The notes: generated by a model from the letters alone, not told the origin. A DNA stretch of 64,000 bases from Actinobacteria bacterium OV320 (GCA_001298545.1 LJCX01000022.1:62001-126000); one strand, 5' to 3'. Shown: positions 1 through 9,127, counted from the first letter of the stretch. Numbers and translations: made by a program.

Positions 1-140
1 GCCTCGGGTGGCGCTCGTCGGACCAGAGGATGAGCCGCCGATGACGCCGTCAGCGTGATGTACGGCCGCGACCGCAACCGGCGCGGGCTCCGCACGCCTC
101 CTGTCCGGCAGAACCGTAAGAAGCCGGTGAGGAGAGCAAC

Positions 141-479
141 GTGACGACCACCGCCCCCGAACACAGCGACCCCCGCGCCTTCGTCGACCCCTATGCCGTC
201 GATGCGGCCGACGTCCGCTGGCCGGACCCGGCCGACGTCCGCTGGCCGGACCCGGCCGGCTCGGACCAGGACATGGACCACCTGCTGCCGCCGAATCCCG
301 CCGAGCGCCTCGACTTCGCCATCGGCCCGCGCGACCGGCGGCGCATCGACCTGCACGCCGCGCTGACCGCGGCCGGAATCCCGCCGTACCCCGAGGACCG
401 CGACGCCATCGACCAGCTCAGCGCCCTGTCCGGCAGCGTCAATGCCGCGCTCCAGCGCTGGCTGCACCACCCCAGGTGA
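141..479 (+). CDS. Small hypothetical protein with duplicated ADVRWPDP
   Basis: I do not recognise this 112-residue acidic, proline-rich protein. The GTG start follows a GGAGAG ribosome binding site about 6 bp upstream. Residues 23-38 are an exact tandem duplication of ADVRWPDP, encoded by a perfect 24-bp repeat. The C-terminal half (from about residue 50) looks like a small helical domain with DFAIGPRDRRRIDLHAAL and a conserved-looking W near the end. No signal peptide or membrane segment is visible. GC-rich codon use and a strong terminator just downstream support a real gene. Nothing in the context assigns a function. Confidence 0.6.
   Translation: MTTTAPEHSDPRAFVDPYAVDAADVRWPDPADVRWPDPAGSDQDMDHLLPPNPAERLDFAIGPRDRRRIDLHAALTAAGIPPYPEDRDAIDQLSALSGSVNAALQRWLHHPR
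207..254 (+). repeat. 24-bp perfect tandem duplication inside a CDS
   Basis: Copies at 207-230 and 231-254 are identical and in frame, each adding ADVRWPDP to the protein. The exact DNA identity suggests a recent slippage or duplication event. Confidence 0.9.
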
Positions 480-510
480 ACCCGGGCGCGGTGTCTTCGC
501 GGCGCACACC

Positions 511-538
511 GGTGCCGGGCCGGCCGCGGCCCGGCACC
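511..538. terminator. Bidirectional hairpin terminator
   Basis: Perfect 11-bp arms (511-521 and 528-538) with a 6-base loop lie between two genes that converge on this spot. No T-tract follows, as is usual in Streptomyces. Confidence 0.75.
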
Positions 539-566
539 CGGTGGCCGTTCTCGGCCCGCGCCCGCG

Positions 567-2066
567 TCAGCCGCCCGTGGCCGGGATCCGCCGCCTGCCC
601 CTGATCGCGAGGGCCGCCGTCAGCAGGGCCGCCAGCGCGATCAGGGTGGCCGCCCCGAACGCCCGGGTCGCACCGTGGGTGAGGATCTCGGCCGGGCTGC
701 CCACCGCGTGCCGGGTGGCCGTGCCGTACACCGTGACCAGCACGGACAGACCGAGCGTGCCGCCGAGCCACTGCAGGCTCTGCAGGAGGCCGGAGGCGGC
801 GCCTGCCTCCTCGGGCCCGACCTTCGCGAGGATGGTGGCGTTCAGTGGCATCAGGGCCAGGCCGACGCCGACGCCCAACAGCAGCAGCGGGCCGAGCAGA
901 CCCGTCACATAGCCGTCGTCGGGACCGAGCCGCCACAGCCGGCAGCCCGAACCGGCGAGCAGCGTCATACCGGTCAGGATCAGTGGCTTGGCCCCGAGCC
1001 GGGCCAGCAGCCGCGGCACGAACCGAACGGTCGTGAACATCACCGCCGTCATCGGCAGGAACGCGAGACCGGCGCGCAACGGGCTGTAGTGCAGCACCTC
1101 CTGGCTGATGAGGGTGAGGAAGTAGAAGGCGCCGAACATGCCCGCGGGCAGCATCAGGACACCGAGGTAGGCGCCCGCCCGGTCGCGGTCGGCGAAGAGT
1201 CCGAGCGGCATGATCGGCTGTTCGGCGCGGGTCTCGACCAGCGCGAAACCGACGAGCAGGGCGGCCGCGCCGGTGAAGCCGAGCAGCGCCAGGGTGTCGC
1301 TCCACCCCTCCTGCGAGACCCGGATGAACGCGTACACCAGCGAGGTCGTCCCGGCGGTGCCGGTCAGGGCGCCCGCCGCGTCGAACCGGCCCGCGTGGCG
1401 CGGGGTCTCGGTGACGAAGCGGGGCAGGGCGAGGGCGACCGCGATCCCGATGGGCACGTTGATCAGCAGGGCCCAGCGCCAGGACGCCCAGGCGGTGAGC
1501 ATGCCGCCGAGGACCAGCCCGATGGAGGCGCCGATCCCGGCCATGGAGGAGTAGACGCCGAGGGCGTGGTGACGGCGGGGGCCCTCGGGGAAGTTGGTGG
1601 TGATCAGGGCGAGGGTGCTGGGCGCGGTGAGGGCGGCGCCGACTCCCTGGAGGGCGCGGGCGGCGAGCAGCCAGCCACCGTCGCCGGCCAGACCGCCGAG
1701 CAGCGAGGAGCCGGCGAACAGCAGGACGCCGAGGGTGAGCGTGCGTCGGCGGCCGAGGAGGTCGCCGACGCGCCCGCCGAGCAGCAGCAGTCCGCCGAAG
1801 GCGAGGGTGTACGCGTTCAGTACCCAGGACAGTCCGGTGGGGGAGAAGCCGAGGTCACGCCGGATGTCGGGGAGGGCGACATTGACGACCGTGGAGTCGA
1901 CTCCGACCATGAGATAGGCGGTGACGATCACGAGCAGGACGGCGCCGGGCCGGGCGGCCGGTCCGGGTGGCGCGGCGGGAAGGGAAGCGGCGGCCGGGGC
2001 GGAACCGGCCGGGACGTCGGCGGTCGAGGCATCGGCGGCCGAGGCGGAAGGGGACGGCGTGGACAT
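567..2066 (-). CDS. DHA2-type MFS drug exporter
   Basis: A 499-residue major facilitator of the 14-helix drug:proton antiporter type (EmrB/QacA-like). An Ala/Pro-rich N-terminal tail of about 40 residues precedes the first helix. That helix carries the diagnostic DSTVVNVALP motif (residues 57-66), and loop 2-3 has GRVGDLLGRRRT (98-109). The ATG start has GGGAG about 9 bp upstream. The gene is divergent from a TetR regulator at 2233, across a near-perfect inverted repeat, the classic arrangement of a repressor controlling an efflux pump. The exported compound cannot be read from the sequence. Confidence 0.93.
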   Translation of the reverse strand: MSTPSPSASAADASTADVPAGSAPAAASLPAAPPGPAARPGAVLLVIVTAYLMVGVDSTVVNVALPDIRRDLGFSPTGLSWVLNAYTLAFGGLLLLGGRVGDLLGRRRTLTLGVLLFAGSSLLGGLAGDGGWLLAARALQGVGAALTAPSTLALITTNFPEGPRRHHALGVYSSMAGIGASIGLVLGGMLTAWASWRWALLINVPIGIAVALALPRFVTETPRHAGRFDAAGALTGTAGTTSLVYAFIRVSQEGWSDTLALLGFTGAAALLVGFALVETRAEQPIMPLGLFADRDRAGAYLGVLMLPAGMFGAFYFLTLISQEVLHYSPLRAGLAFLPMTAVMFTTVRFVPRLLARLGAKPLILTGMTLLAGSGCRLWRLGPDDGYVTGLLGPLLLLGVGVGLALMPLNATILAKVGPEEAGAASGLLQSLQWLGGTLGLSVLVTVYGTATRHAVGSPAEILTHGATRAFGAATLIALAALLTAALAIRGRRRIPATGG

Positions 2067-2165
2067 GGAGTGCTCCCTGTCTGGTGTCCCCGCGGGAAGT
2101 GGTGGAACATGCGGGCAGCACGAAGAGACCCAGGTCGTGGACCCGCAGAGACGAGCGCAGTAAGC

Positions 2166-2212
2166 GGGGACTATCTCCGTTTAGTGTCCGCCAAAATACG
2201 GAGAGAGTCCCC
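2166..2212. promoter_or_regulatory. Probable TetR operator
   Basis: Arms of 15 bp at 2166-2180 and 2198-2212 form an inverted repeat with one mismatch (GGGGACTATCTCCGT against ACGGAGAGAGTCCCC), 17 bp apart. It sits in the gap between the exporter and the TetR gene, so binding could repress both. Confidence 0.75.
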
Positions 2213-2232
2213 GGTTTGCAAGGAGTAACTGG

Positions 2233-2805
2233 ATGACGCAGGTCAGGCCCATGCGCGCGGACGCTCGCCGCAACTACGAGCGCTTGCTCAAGGTGGCGGC
2301 GGAGGCTTTCGCCGAGCATGGGGAGGGCGCCTCCCTCGACGACATCGCCAAGCGGGCGGGCGTCGGATCCGGCACGCTGTACCGGCACTTCCCCACCCGC
2401 CAGGCGCTGCTGGAGGCGGCCTACGTGGACCGGATCGAGGCGCTCGCGGTGCGGGCCGACGAACTCGGCGGCGAACTCCCGCCGGGCGAGGCGCTGGTGG
2501 AGTGGCTCAACGAGCTGTGCGTCGGCACGATCCAGGTCCGCGGAATGAAGGCCCTGCTGGGCTCCGCCGTCACGGACGGCAGCGCGGCCGCGGTCACCGC
2601 CTGCGGCACGAACATGAAGGAGGCGGCGGCCCGGCTGGTGGAGGCGGCGCAGCGGGAGGGCACCCTGCGGCCGGACATCGAGCCGATCGACGTACTGCGC
2701 CTCGCGCACGGGGTGGCGACGGCGTCGGAGCTGGCGAAGGGCGACCGCAGCGCCATCCGCCGCTATGTGTCGCTGCTGACCGAGGGGCTGCGGCCTGCGC
2801 GGTGA
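2233..2805 (+). CDS. TetR-family repressor
   Basis: A 190-residue TetR/AcrR regulator. The helix-turn-helix spans residues 33-53, with the signature DDIAKRAGVGSGTLYRHF, followed by the ligand-binding helical domain. The ATG start has AAGGAG about 8 bp upstream. It is divergent from the DHA2 exporter and probably represses that gene and itself through the inverted repeat at 2166-2212. The inducing ligand is unknown and is probably an exporter substrate. Confidence 0.93.
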   Translation: MTQVRPMRADARRNYERLLKVAAEAFAEHGEGASLDDIAKRAGVGSGTLYRHFPTRQALLEAAYVDRIEALAVRADELGGELPPGEALVEWLNELCVGTIQVRGMKALLGSAVTDGSAAAVTACGTNMKEAAARLVEAAQREGTLRPDIEPIDVLRLAHGVATASELAKGDRSAIRRYVSLLTEGLRPAR

Positions 2806-2812
2806 CGACAGC

Positions 2813-2876
2813 GGGCGCCCCCGTGGTGGCGGGCGCCCGTGGCTGAGCGACTGCGGGCCGGGCCCGGCCCGGGCGC
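2813..2876. terminator. GC-rich hairpins between convergent genes
   Basis: Repeated GGGCGCCC blocks and a 16-bp perfect palindrome (GGGCCGGGCCCGGCCC) lie between the TetR and TerD stop codons. A bidirectional terminator is likely, but the exact stem is uncertain. Confidence 0.5.
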
Positions 2877-2878
2877 GG

Positions 2879-4078
2879 TTACAGGGCCTGGGCGCCCGGC
2901 TTCACCATGTTCCGCACGGTGCGGGCCTTCACGAAGTCGCCCATGGCCGTCATCTCCCACTCGCCGGAGAACTGCTTGATCAGCTTGGCCATCAGCACGC
3001 CCGTCTGCGGTTCGGCGCCGGTGAGGTCGAAGCGGACGAGTTCCTCGCCGGTCGAGGCGTCCAGCAGACGGCAGTAGGCCTTCGCGACCTCCGTGAACTT
3101 CTGGCCCGAGAAGGAGTTCACGGTGAAGACCAGTCCGGTCACCTCCTGCGGGAGACGGCCGAGGTCGACGACGATCACCTCGTCGTCCCCGCCGCCCTCG
3201 CCGGTGAGGTTGTCGCCGGAGTGCTTGATCGCGCCGTTCACGATGGAGAGCTTGCCGAAGTAGCAGCTGTCGATGTGGTTGCGCTGGGGGCCGTAGGCGA
3301 TGACCGAGGCGTCCAGGTCGATGTCCTTGCCGCGGAACGCGGGCTCCCAGCCCAGGCCCATCTTGACCTGCGAGAGCAGCGGGCGGCCGCCCTTGACGAG
3401 GGAGACGGTCTGGTTCTTCTGGAGGCTGACCCGGCCCTTGTCCAGGTTGATCTTCCCGGTGGCGGCGGGGGCCGCGGCGGGCGGTGCCGGGGGCATCGGC
3501 GGGGCCGCCGGGGTCACCGGGGACTGCGGCACGGGCGGCGGCGGGGCCATCTGGCGAGGTGCGGCGGCCGGCGCGGGTTCCTCCACCGTCACCCCGAAGT
3601 CGGTGGCGATGCCGGCCAGGCCGTTGGAGTACCCCTGGCCGACCGCGCGGGCCTTCCAGGCGCCGTTGCGGAGATAGATCTCCACGACGACCAGAGCTGT
3701 CTCCGAGCCGAGCTGCGGGGGCGTGAAGGTGGCCAGCACGCTGTTGTCGTCCGCGCTGCGGATCGTCGCCGTCGGTTCGACGCCCTGGAACGTCTGCCCC
3801 GCGGCGTCCGGGCTGGCGGTGACGACGATCTTCTCGATGCCCGGCGGGACCGCGGACGTGTCGACGGTGATCGCGTCGGGGGCCGTGCCGCCGCCGGAGC
3901 GGTAGGTCACGCCGGGGCCGCTCGGCTGGTTGTAGAAGATGAAGTCGTCGTCGGAGCGCACCTTGCCGTCGGCGGTGAGCAGCAGGCCCGAAACGTCGAG
4001 CCGCACCGGAGCGGCGACGTCCACCGTCACGCGTGCGGTGGGGAGAGGGATGTTCGAGCCGGGGGTCATAGCTGTCAT
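2879..4078 (-). CDS. TerD-family protein with two TerD domains
   Basis: A 399-residue tellurium-resistance/stress-family protein. An N-terminal TerD-like domain (about residues 1-165, with DDDFIFYNQPSGPGV) is joined by a Pro/Ala-rich linker to a second, canonical TerD domain. The second domain shows LDKGRVSLQKNQTVSL, LGWEP, IDLDASVIAYG and acidic GEGGGDDE calcium-site residues. TerD domains are known calcium-binding modules; the physiological role in Streptomyces is unsettled. An upstream in-frame start exists at 4156, but MTAMTPGSN at 4078 matches where the conserved domain begins. The ribosome binding site is weak. The gene stands alone between a convergent TetR gene and the polyol operon. 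Confidence 0.88.
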   Translation of the reverse strand: MTAMTPGSNIPLPTARVTVDVAAPVRLDVSGLLLTADGKVRSDDDFIFYNQPSGPGVTYRSGGGTAPDAITVDTSAVPPGIEKIVVTASPDAAGQTFQGVEPTATIRSADDNSVLATFTPPQLGSETALVVVEIYLRNGAWKARAVGQGYSNGLAGIATDFGVTVEEPAPAAAPRQMAPPPPVPQSPVTPAAPPMPPAPPAAAPAATGKINLDKGRVSLQKNQTVSLVKGGRPLLSQVKMGLGWEPAFRGKDIDLDASVIAYGPQRNHIDSCYFGKLSIVNGAIKHSGDNLTGEGGGDDEVIVVDLGRLPQEVTGLVFTVNSFSGQKFTEVAKAYCRLLDASTGEELVRFDLTGAEPQTGVLMAKLIKQFSGEWEMTAMGDFVKARTVRNMVKPGAQAL

Positions 4079-4162
4079 GCCGGGTGAACGAGCGAGACCA
4101 CTTTGCCGTTCCCTTACCCGGACCCGAACGGGCCCGGGCAGGGGCATGGCGGGCATACCGGG

Positions 4163-5152
4163 CTACGGCACCACCACGATCTTGCGGCCGACCCCCGCCG
4201 CGAACTGTTCCAGCGCCTGCGGGTACTCCGCCAGCGGCATCCGGTCGCTGATGAAGACCTCCGGGTCCAGCACTCCGTTCGCGAACAGTTCGGCGGCCCG
4301 CTCGAAGCTGTGCAGGACGGCCATCGAGCCGGTGATGGTGATCTCCTGGTTGTAGATCCGGTACGGGTCGATGGTGACCCGGGTCGCGTAGTCGGCGACG
4401 CCGAACTGCAGGAACGTCCCCGCCTTCGCCACCCGGCCCAGACCGTCCTGGATCGCCGCCGCGTTGCCCGTCGCGTCCACGACGAGGTCCCAGCCGCTCG
4501 GCCGCTCCAGCTCGTCCGCGTTCGCCGCCGTCCCGGAGACGCCCAGCCGGCGCGCGGTCTCCAGCCGCGCCGGATTCAGGTCCACCACGTCCACGCTCGC
4601 CGCGCCCGTGCGCTTCGCCAGCTCCAGCATCATCAGCCCCATCGTCCCGGAGCCGTAGATCAGCACATGCGAGCCCAGCCGCGAGCGGAGCACGTCGTAG
4701 CCGCGCACCGCGCACGACAGCGGCTCGATCAGCGCCGCGTCCTGGGTGCGGATGTGCTCGGGCAGCCGTACGCAGTTGGCCACCGGCGCCACCGCGTACT
4801 GTGCCGCGCCCCCCGCCGTGGTGACGCCGATCGCGGCCCAGCGTTCACAGAGGTTGTTGTGCCCGGTACGGCAGTAGCGGCACTCGTGGCAGTACAGGGA
4901 GGGGTCCACCGCCACCCGGTCGCCCACCGACACCTCCGTGACCTGCGTGCCGACCCCCACGACCGCGCCCGCGAACTCGTGCCCCGGCACGATGGGCAGC
5001 TTCGGCGCGAACTCGCCCTGGAGGATGTGCAGATCGGTGCCGCACAGTCCGCAGGCGGCGACCTCCACGACCACCTCGCGCGGCCCTGGCGTCGGGTCGG
5101 GGACCTCGGTGACGACGGCGCGGCCCACGGACTCGATGACGGCGGCCTTCAT
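4163..5152 (-). CDS. Zinc-dependent alcohol/polyol dehydrogenase
   Basis: A 329-residue medium-chain dehydrogenase. Catalytic zinc ligands are C37, H58 and E59. Four structural-zinc cysteines (C88, C91, C94, C102) sit in a CHECRYCRTGHNNLC segment. A Rossmann GSGTMG motif begins the NAD domain near residue 168. The family covers sorbitol, threonine and related dehydrogenases. The start ATG overlaps the preceding permease stop by 4 bp (ATGA), so it is the last gene of the ABC operon. It presumably oxidises the imported polyol or sugar to a keto-sugar. The exact substrate is inferred only from context. Confidence 0.88.
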   Translation of the reverse strand: MKAAVIESVGRAVVTEVPDPTPGPREVVVEVAACGLCGTDLHILQGEFAPKLPIVPGHEFAGAVVGVGTQVTEVSVGDRVAVDPSLYCHECRYCRTGHNNLCERWAAIGVTTAGGAAQYAVAPVANCVRLPEHIRTQDAALIEPLSCAVRGYDVLRSRLGSHVLIYGSGTMGLMMLELAKRTGAASVDVVDLNPARLETARRLGVSGTAANADELERPSGWDLVVDATGNAAAIQDGLGRVAKAGTFLQFGVADYATRVTIDPYRIYNQEITITGSMAVLHSFERAAELFANGVLDPEVFISDRMPLAEYPQALEQFAAGVGRKIVVVP

Positions 5153-5973
5153 TTCACGGCTCCCAAGGACAGGCCCTGGACCAGTTTGTCCTGGGCGGCG
5201 AACCCCGCGGCGAGCACCGGCAGGGAGATGACGAGCGACGCGGCGCACACCTTCGCCAGGAACAGGCCCTGGCTGGTGATGAAGCCGGTCAGGAAGACGG
5301 GGGCGGTCTCCGCGACCACACCCGTGAGCACCCGGGCGAACAGCAGTTCGTTCCAGCTGAAGATGAAGCAGATCAGGGCCGTCGCCGCGATGCCGGGCAG
5401 TGCGATCGGGGCGACCACGCGCGCGAGGATCGTCGGCAGCCGCGCCCCGTCCACCCGGGCGGCCTCGATGATCGCCACCGGCACCTCGGCCAGGAACGAC
5501 TGCATCATCCACACCGCGATCGGCAGGTTCATGGAGGTGTAGAGGATGACCAGCAGCCAGATGTTGTCCAGCATCCCCGCGTTCTTCGCGAACAGGTAGA
5601 TCGGCAGCAGGCCCGCCACCACCGGCAGCATCTTGGTCGACAGGAAGAAGAACAGGACGTCCGTCCACTTCTTCACCGGCCGGATCGACAGCGCGTAGGC
5701 CGCCGGGAGGGCCAGGAGCAGGACGAACAGGGTCGACGCGACCGACGCCACGACCGAGTTGACCAGCGCGGGCCAGGGGCTCGCGCCGCCGCCGGTGCCG
5801 AAGAACTCGCGGTAGCCGTCGAGGGTGAGGGCTGCGGTGAAGGACGGTGGGTTGGTGGCCGCGTCCTGCTCGGAGTGGAAGGACGTCAGGGCCATCCAGG
5901 CGACCGGCAGGAAGAACACGATCCCGGTCACCCAGGCCAGCAGCCCGAGGCCGCCTCTGCGTACGACGTTCAT
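5149..5973 (-). CDS. Polyol/sugar ABC permease, MalG type
   Basis: A 274-residue inner-membrane permease with about six helices and the EAA loop EAARVDGARLPTILARVVAP, which contacts the ATPase. Its sequence style (SFHSEQDAATNPP, STKMLPVVAGLLPIY) resembles the sorbitol/mannitol subgroup. It overlaps both neighbours by 4 bp, so it is translationally coupled with the second permease and the dehydrogenase. No ATPase gene lies in the operon; the shared Streptomyces ATPase MsiK is the likely partner. Confidence 0.9.
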   Translation of the reverse strand: MNVVRRGGLGLLAWVTGIVFFLPVAWMALTSFHSEQDAATNPPSFTAALTLDGYREFFGTGGGASPWPALVNSVVASVASTLFVLLLALPAAYALSIRPVKKWTDVLFFFLSTKMLPVVAGLLPIYLFAKNAGMLDNIWLLVILYTSMNLPIAVWMMQSFLAEVPVAIIEAARVDGARLPTILARVVAPIALPGIAATALICFIFSWNELLFARVLTGVVAETAPVFLTGFITSQGLFLAKVCAASLVISLPVLAAGFAAQDKLVQGLSLGAVK

Positions 5974-6908
5974 GCGCGGGACACCTCCTCACGGAACAGG
6001 GACGAGACGACCCGCAGGGCGAAGGTCGCGATGACGATCGAGCCGATGACCACCAGGACGCCGGCGGCCGAGGCGAGGCCGTTCTCATGGGCCTGGTAGA
6101 AGCTCTGGTAGACGGTGTAGGGAAGGTTCGCCGTGCCCAGTCCGCCCGAGGTGATGGTGAAGACGGCGTCGAAGTTCTGGACGATGTAGATCGAGCCGAG
6201 CAGGGCGCCCAGCTCCAGATAGCGGCGCAGGTGCGGGAGGGTCAGATGGCGGAAGATCTGCCAGTCGCTCGCGCCGTCCACCCGGGCCGCCTCGATCTGC
6301 TGCTGGTCCCGGCTCTGCAGGCCGGCCAGCAGGATCAGCATCATGAACGGCGTCCACTGCCAGACCAGGGAGGCCTCCACGGCGAGCAGCGGGGTGTCGG
6401 AGATCCAGTCCGGCTGGGGGCCGCCCACATAGTGCAACAGGCCGTTGAGCAGGCCGTACTCAGGGTTGTAGAGGACGTGCTTCCAGAGCAGGGCCGCCGC
6501 CACGGGCACCACCAGGAAGGGCGCGATCAGCAGCGTGCGGACCACGCCCCGGCCCCGGAACCGACGGTCCAGGAGCAGGGCCAGGGCCAGTCCCAGCAGC
6601 AGGCTGACCAGTACCACGGTCCCCGTCAGCAGGACGGTCGTCCACACCGAGTGGCGCAGGTCGGCGTCGGTGAGGACCTGGTGGTAGTTGTCGAACCCGG
6701 TGAAGCGGCGGGCGTCGGGGTAGAGGGCGTTCCAGTCGAAGAAGGAGATCACCACCGTGGCCACGAACGGGAGCTGGGTGACCACGATCATGAAGACCAG
6801 GGCGGGGAGCAGCGGGGCCCGGGTCGCCCAGGCGCGCAGCCTGGCGTTCGGGCCGTGCGGGGTGGGTACGGGAGGTGCGGCCACGGGGGCCGTCGTCGTC
6901 GCGGTCAT
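5970..6908 (-). CDS. Polyol/sugar ABC permease, MalF type
   Basis: A 312-residue permease with about six helices. The EAA motif appears as EAARVDGASDWQIFRHLTLP. The ATG at 6908 was chosen because it overlaps the stop of the binding-protein gene by 4 bp; longer in-frame extensions have no support. A hydrophilic tail of about 30 residues precedes the first helix. It forms the transmembrane channel with the product of 5149-5973. Confidence 0.9.
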   Translation of the reverse strand: MTATTTAPVAAPPVPTPHGPNARLRAWATRAPLLPALVFMIVVTQLPFVATVVISFFDWNALYPDARRFTGFDNYHQVLTDADLRHSVWTTVLLTGTVVLVSLLLGLALALLLDRRFRGRGVVRTLLIAPFLVVPVAAALLWKHVLYNPEYGLLNGLLHYVGGPQPDWISDTPLLAVEASLVWQWTPFMMLILLAGLQSRDQQQIEAARVDGASDWQIFRHLTLPHLRRYLELGALLGSIYIVQNFDAVFTITSGGLGTANLPYTVYQSFYQAHENGLASAAGVLVVIGSIVIATFALRVVSSLFREEVSRA

Positions 6909-8275
6909 CGTCCCTCGTACTCCTCGGAGATCCGCTCGGCGAGCGCTTGCGACTTCTTCAGGGCCGACTCGACGGACTGGCGTCCGGCGATGGCCGCGCT
7001 GATCTCCTGGGAGACCTTGGTGCCGAGGTCGGTGAACTCGGGGATGCCGACGAACTGGATGCCGGGCGCGGGCCGCGGCTGCACTCCCGGGTCGTTGGGC
7101 TTCGCCGCCTCGATGGCCTGCTTCGTCATGTCCTGGAAGGCGGACGCCTCCGCGCGGTAGTCCGCGTTCTCGTACGTCGACGCCCGTTTGCCGGCCGGGA
7201 CGTTCGACCAGCCGATCTCCTCGCCGACCAGCTGCTCGTACCTCTTGCTCGACGCCCAGGAGACGAACTTCCAGGCCTTGTCGGCGTTGCGGGAGGCCTT
7301 CTGGATGCCCCAGGCCCAGGTGTAGAGCCAGCCGGAGGAGTCGGTGCGCTCCACGGGGGCCGGGGCGTAGCCCATCTTGCCCTTGACCGGGGACTTCGCC
7401 GCCTCCAGGGAACCGGCCGCGGAGGTGGCGTCGTACCACATGGCGACCTTGCCCTGGGTCATGTTGTTGAGGCACTCGGCGAAGCCGGACTGGGCGGCTC
7501 CGGACTCGCCGTGGTCGCGGACGAGGTCGACGTAGAACTTCGTCGCCTTCTCGAAGGCGGGCGAGTCGAGCTGTGCCTTCCAGTCCTGGTCGAACCAGGT
7601 GCCGCCGAAGGTGTTCACGACGGTCGTCAGGGGTGCCATCACCTCGCCCCAGCCGGGCAGCCCGCGCAGGCAGACGCCCTTCATGCCGGGCTCGGCCCCG
7701 TCCGTCCTCGCCGCGAGGTCGGCCACCTGCTGCCAGGTGGGATGGGCGGGCATGGTCAGGCCCTTCGCGGCGAACACGTCCTTGCGGTACATGAGGAAGG
7801 ACGACTCGCCGTAGAAGGGCTGGCCGTAGAGCTTTCCGTCGTCCCCGGTGAGGGACTCGCGCATCGGCTTCAGGACGTCCTTCTCGTCGTAGGCGGGGTC
7901 CGCCGCCACGTACGAGTCCATCGCGTGCAGCCAGCCGTTGCGGGCGTAGATCGGTATCTCGTAGTTCGACAGGGTCGCCACGTCGTACTGGCCCGCCTGG
8001 TTGGCGAAGTCCTGGCTGATCTTGTCGCGGACGTCGTTCTCCGGCAGCAGGGTGAAGCTGACCTTGATGCCGGTCTCCTTGGTGAAGTGGTCGGCGGTGA
8101 GCTTCTGCAACTCGGCCATCTGGGGGTTGTTGACCATGAGGACGTTGAGGGAGTCGCCGCCGGAACCCGCCCCGCCGGCTCCGGCCCAGCAGCCGGAGAG
8201 CAGCGGGGCGAGCAGCGTCCCTGCGGCGACCGCGGCGAGCGTGGCTCGCGGCCTCCGTCGGCTCTGGGTGCGCAT
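6905..8275 (-). CDS. Solute-binding lipoprotein of polyol/sugar importer
   Basis: A 456-residue family 1 extracellular binding protein. The N-terminus has an arginine-rich start, a hydrophobic core and the lipobox LLSGC with acylated C29. The mature part carries LNVLMVNNPQMAELQKLT and a typical WKFVSWASSKRYEQLV C-lobe segment. It resembles sorbitol/mannitol-type proteins. It is first in the operon with AGGAG upstream of the ATG. It captures the ligand outside the membrane for the coupled permeases. Confidence 0.9.
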   Translation of the reverse strand: MRTQSRRRPRATLAAVAAGTLLAPLLSGCWAGAGGAGSGGDSLNVLMVNNPQMAELQKLTADHFTKETGIKVSFTLLPENDVRDKISQDFANQAGQYDVATLSNYEIPIYARNGWLHAMDSYVAADPAYDEKDVLKPMRESLTGDDGKLYGQPFYGESSFLMYRKDVFAAKGLTMPAHPTWQQVADLAARTDGAEPGMKGVCLRGLPGWGEVMAPLTTVVNTFGGTWFDQDWKAQLDSPAFEKATKFYVDLVRDHGESGAAQSGFAECLNNMTQGKVAMWYDATSAAGSLEAAKSPVKGKMGYAPAPVERTDSSGWLYTWAWGIQKASRNADKAWKFVSWASSKRYEQLVGEEIGWSNVPAGKRASTYENADYRAEASAFQDMTKQAIEAAKPNDPGVQPRPAPGIQFVGIPEFTDLGTKVSQEISAAIAGRQSVESALKKSQALAERISEEYEGR

Positions 8276-8283
8276 CGATCGCT

Positions 8284-8345
8284 CCTGGGCATAGGGGGAT
8301 GTTTCGGGCGCCCCGAGGCATGGTGGTGCCCTCGGGGGTGGGTGT
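8284..8345. terminator. Hairpin after the DeoR gene
   Basis: CCCCGAGG-CA and TG-CCCTCGGGG around 8313-8339 form a stem with a small bulge. It lies downstream of the DeoR gene and just upstream of the binding-protein gene, so it could separate the two minus-strand transcripts. Confidence 0.45.
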
Positions 8346-8356
8346 GTTTCGGGGGT

Positions 8357-9127
8357 TCAGACCCGGATGACCTGAGGCCCCAGCAGTGAGTACCGGTGGG
8401 CCTCGGCCGCCGGCAGCAATGTGCTCGTCACGATCGCCTCCAGCGCGCCCACCTCGGCGAACCGGCAGAAGCTGACCGCGCCGAACTTGGAGTGCACACC
8501 GGTGAAGACCACGCGCCGGGCCGCCCGCACGGCCTGCGTCTTGACCTCGCCGACGGCCGGGTCCGGGGTGGTCAGACCGTGTTCGCGGGAGATGCCGTTG
8601 GCGCCGAGGTAGGCGAGGTCGACGACGAAGCCGGCCAGCATCTTCGTCGTCCAGTGGTCGACGGTGGCCAGGGTGCCGGAGCGGACCCGGCCGCCGAGCA
8701 GCAGCACGGACGTGTTCTCGGTCTCGGCGAGCGCGCCCGCGACCGGCAGGGACGCGGTGACCACGGTCAGCGGCCGGTCCCTGGGCAGCGCCTCGGCGAT
8801 GAGCTGCGGGGTGAAGCCCTCGTCGACGAAGACCGTCTCGGCGTCCCCGAGCAGCCCGGCCGCCGCGGCGGCGATCCGGCGCTTCTCGGGTACGTGACTG
8901 GTGGCGCGGAAGGCCAGGGTCGTCTCGAAGCCGGCGCTCTCCACGGGATAGGCGCCGCCGTGCGTACGGCGCACCAGGCCGTGGTCCTCCAGGGCGCGCA
9001 GGTCCCGCCGCACGGTCTCCCTGGCCACGCCGAGTTCGGTGGCGAGGGTGGCGACGTCGACCGCGCCGGTGGCGCGCGCGGCGCGCACGATCTCGCGCTG
9101 GCGCTCCTCCGCCGTCCTCGGAGTCAT
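8357..9127 (-). CDS. DeoR-family transcriptional regulator
   Basis: A 256-residue DeoR/GlpR repressor. The winged helix-turn-helix occupies residues 8-60 (VATLATELGVARETVRRDL, then THGGAYP). The sugar-phosphate-sensing domain has the family features DEGFTPQLIAEAL, LLGGRVRSGTLATVD and GANGI near residue 175. It lies upstream of the polyol importer operon on the same strand and very likely controls it. These proteins usually respond to a phosphorylated sugar. Confidence 0.92.
   Translation of the reverse strand: MTPRTAEERQREIVRAARATGAVDVATLATELGVARETVRRDLRALEDHGLVRRTHGGAYPVESAGFETTLAFRATSHVPEKRRIAAAAAGLLGDAETVFVDEGFTPQLIAEALPRDRPLTVVTASLPVAGALAETENTSVLLLGGRVRSGTLATVDHWTTKMLAGFVVDLAYLGANGISREHGLTTPDPAVGEVKTQAVRAARRVVFTGVHSKFGAVSFCRFAEVGALEAIVTSTLLPAAEAHRYSLLGPQVIRV

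Noticed and set aside
2763..4715. 650-residue open frame on the minus strand
   Set aside because: It crosses two well-supported genes in another frame and reads as Arg/Gly/Pro-rich low-complexity sequence, the usual shadow in GC-rich DNA.
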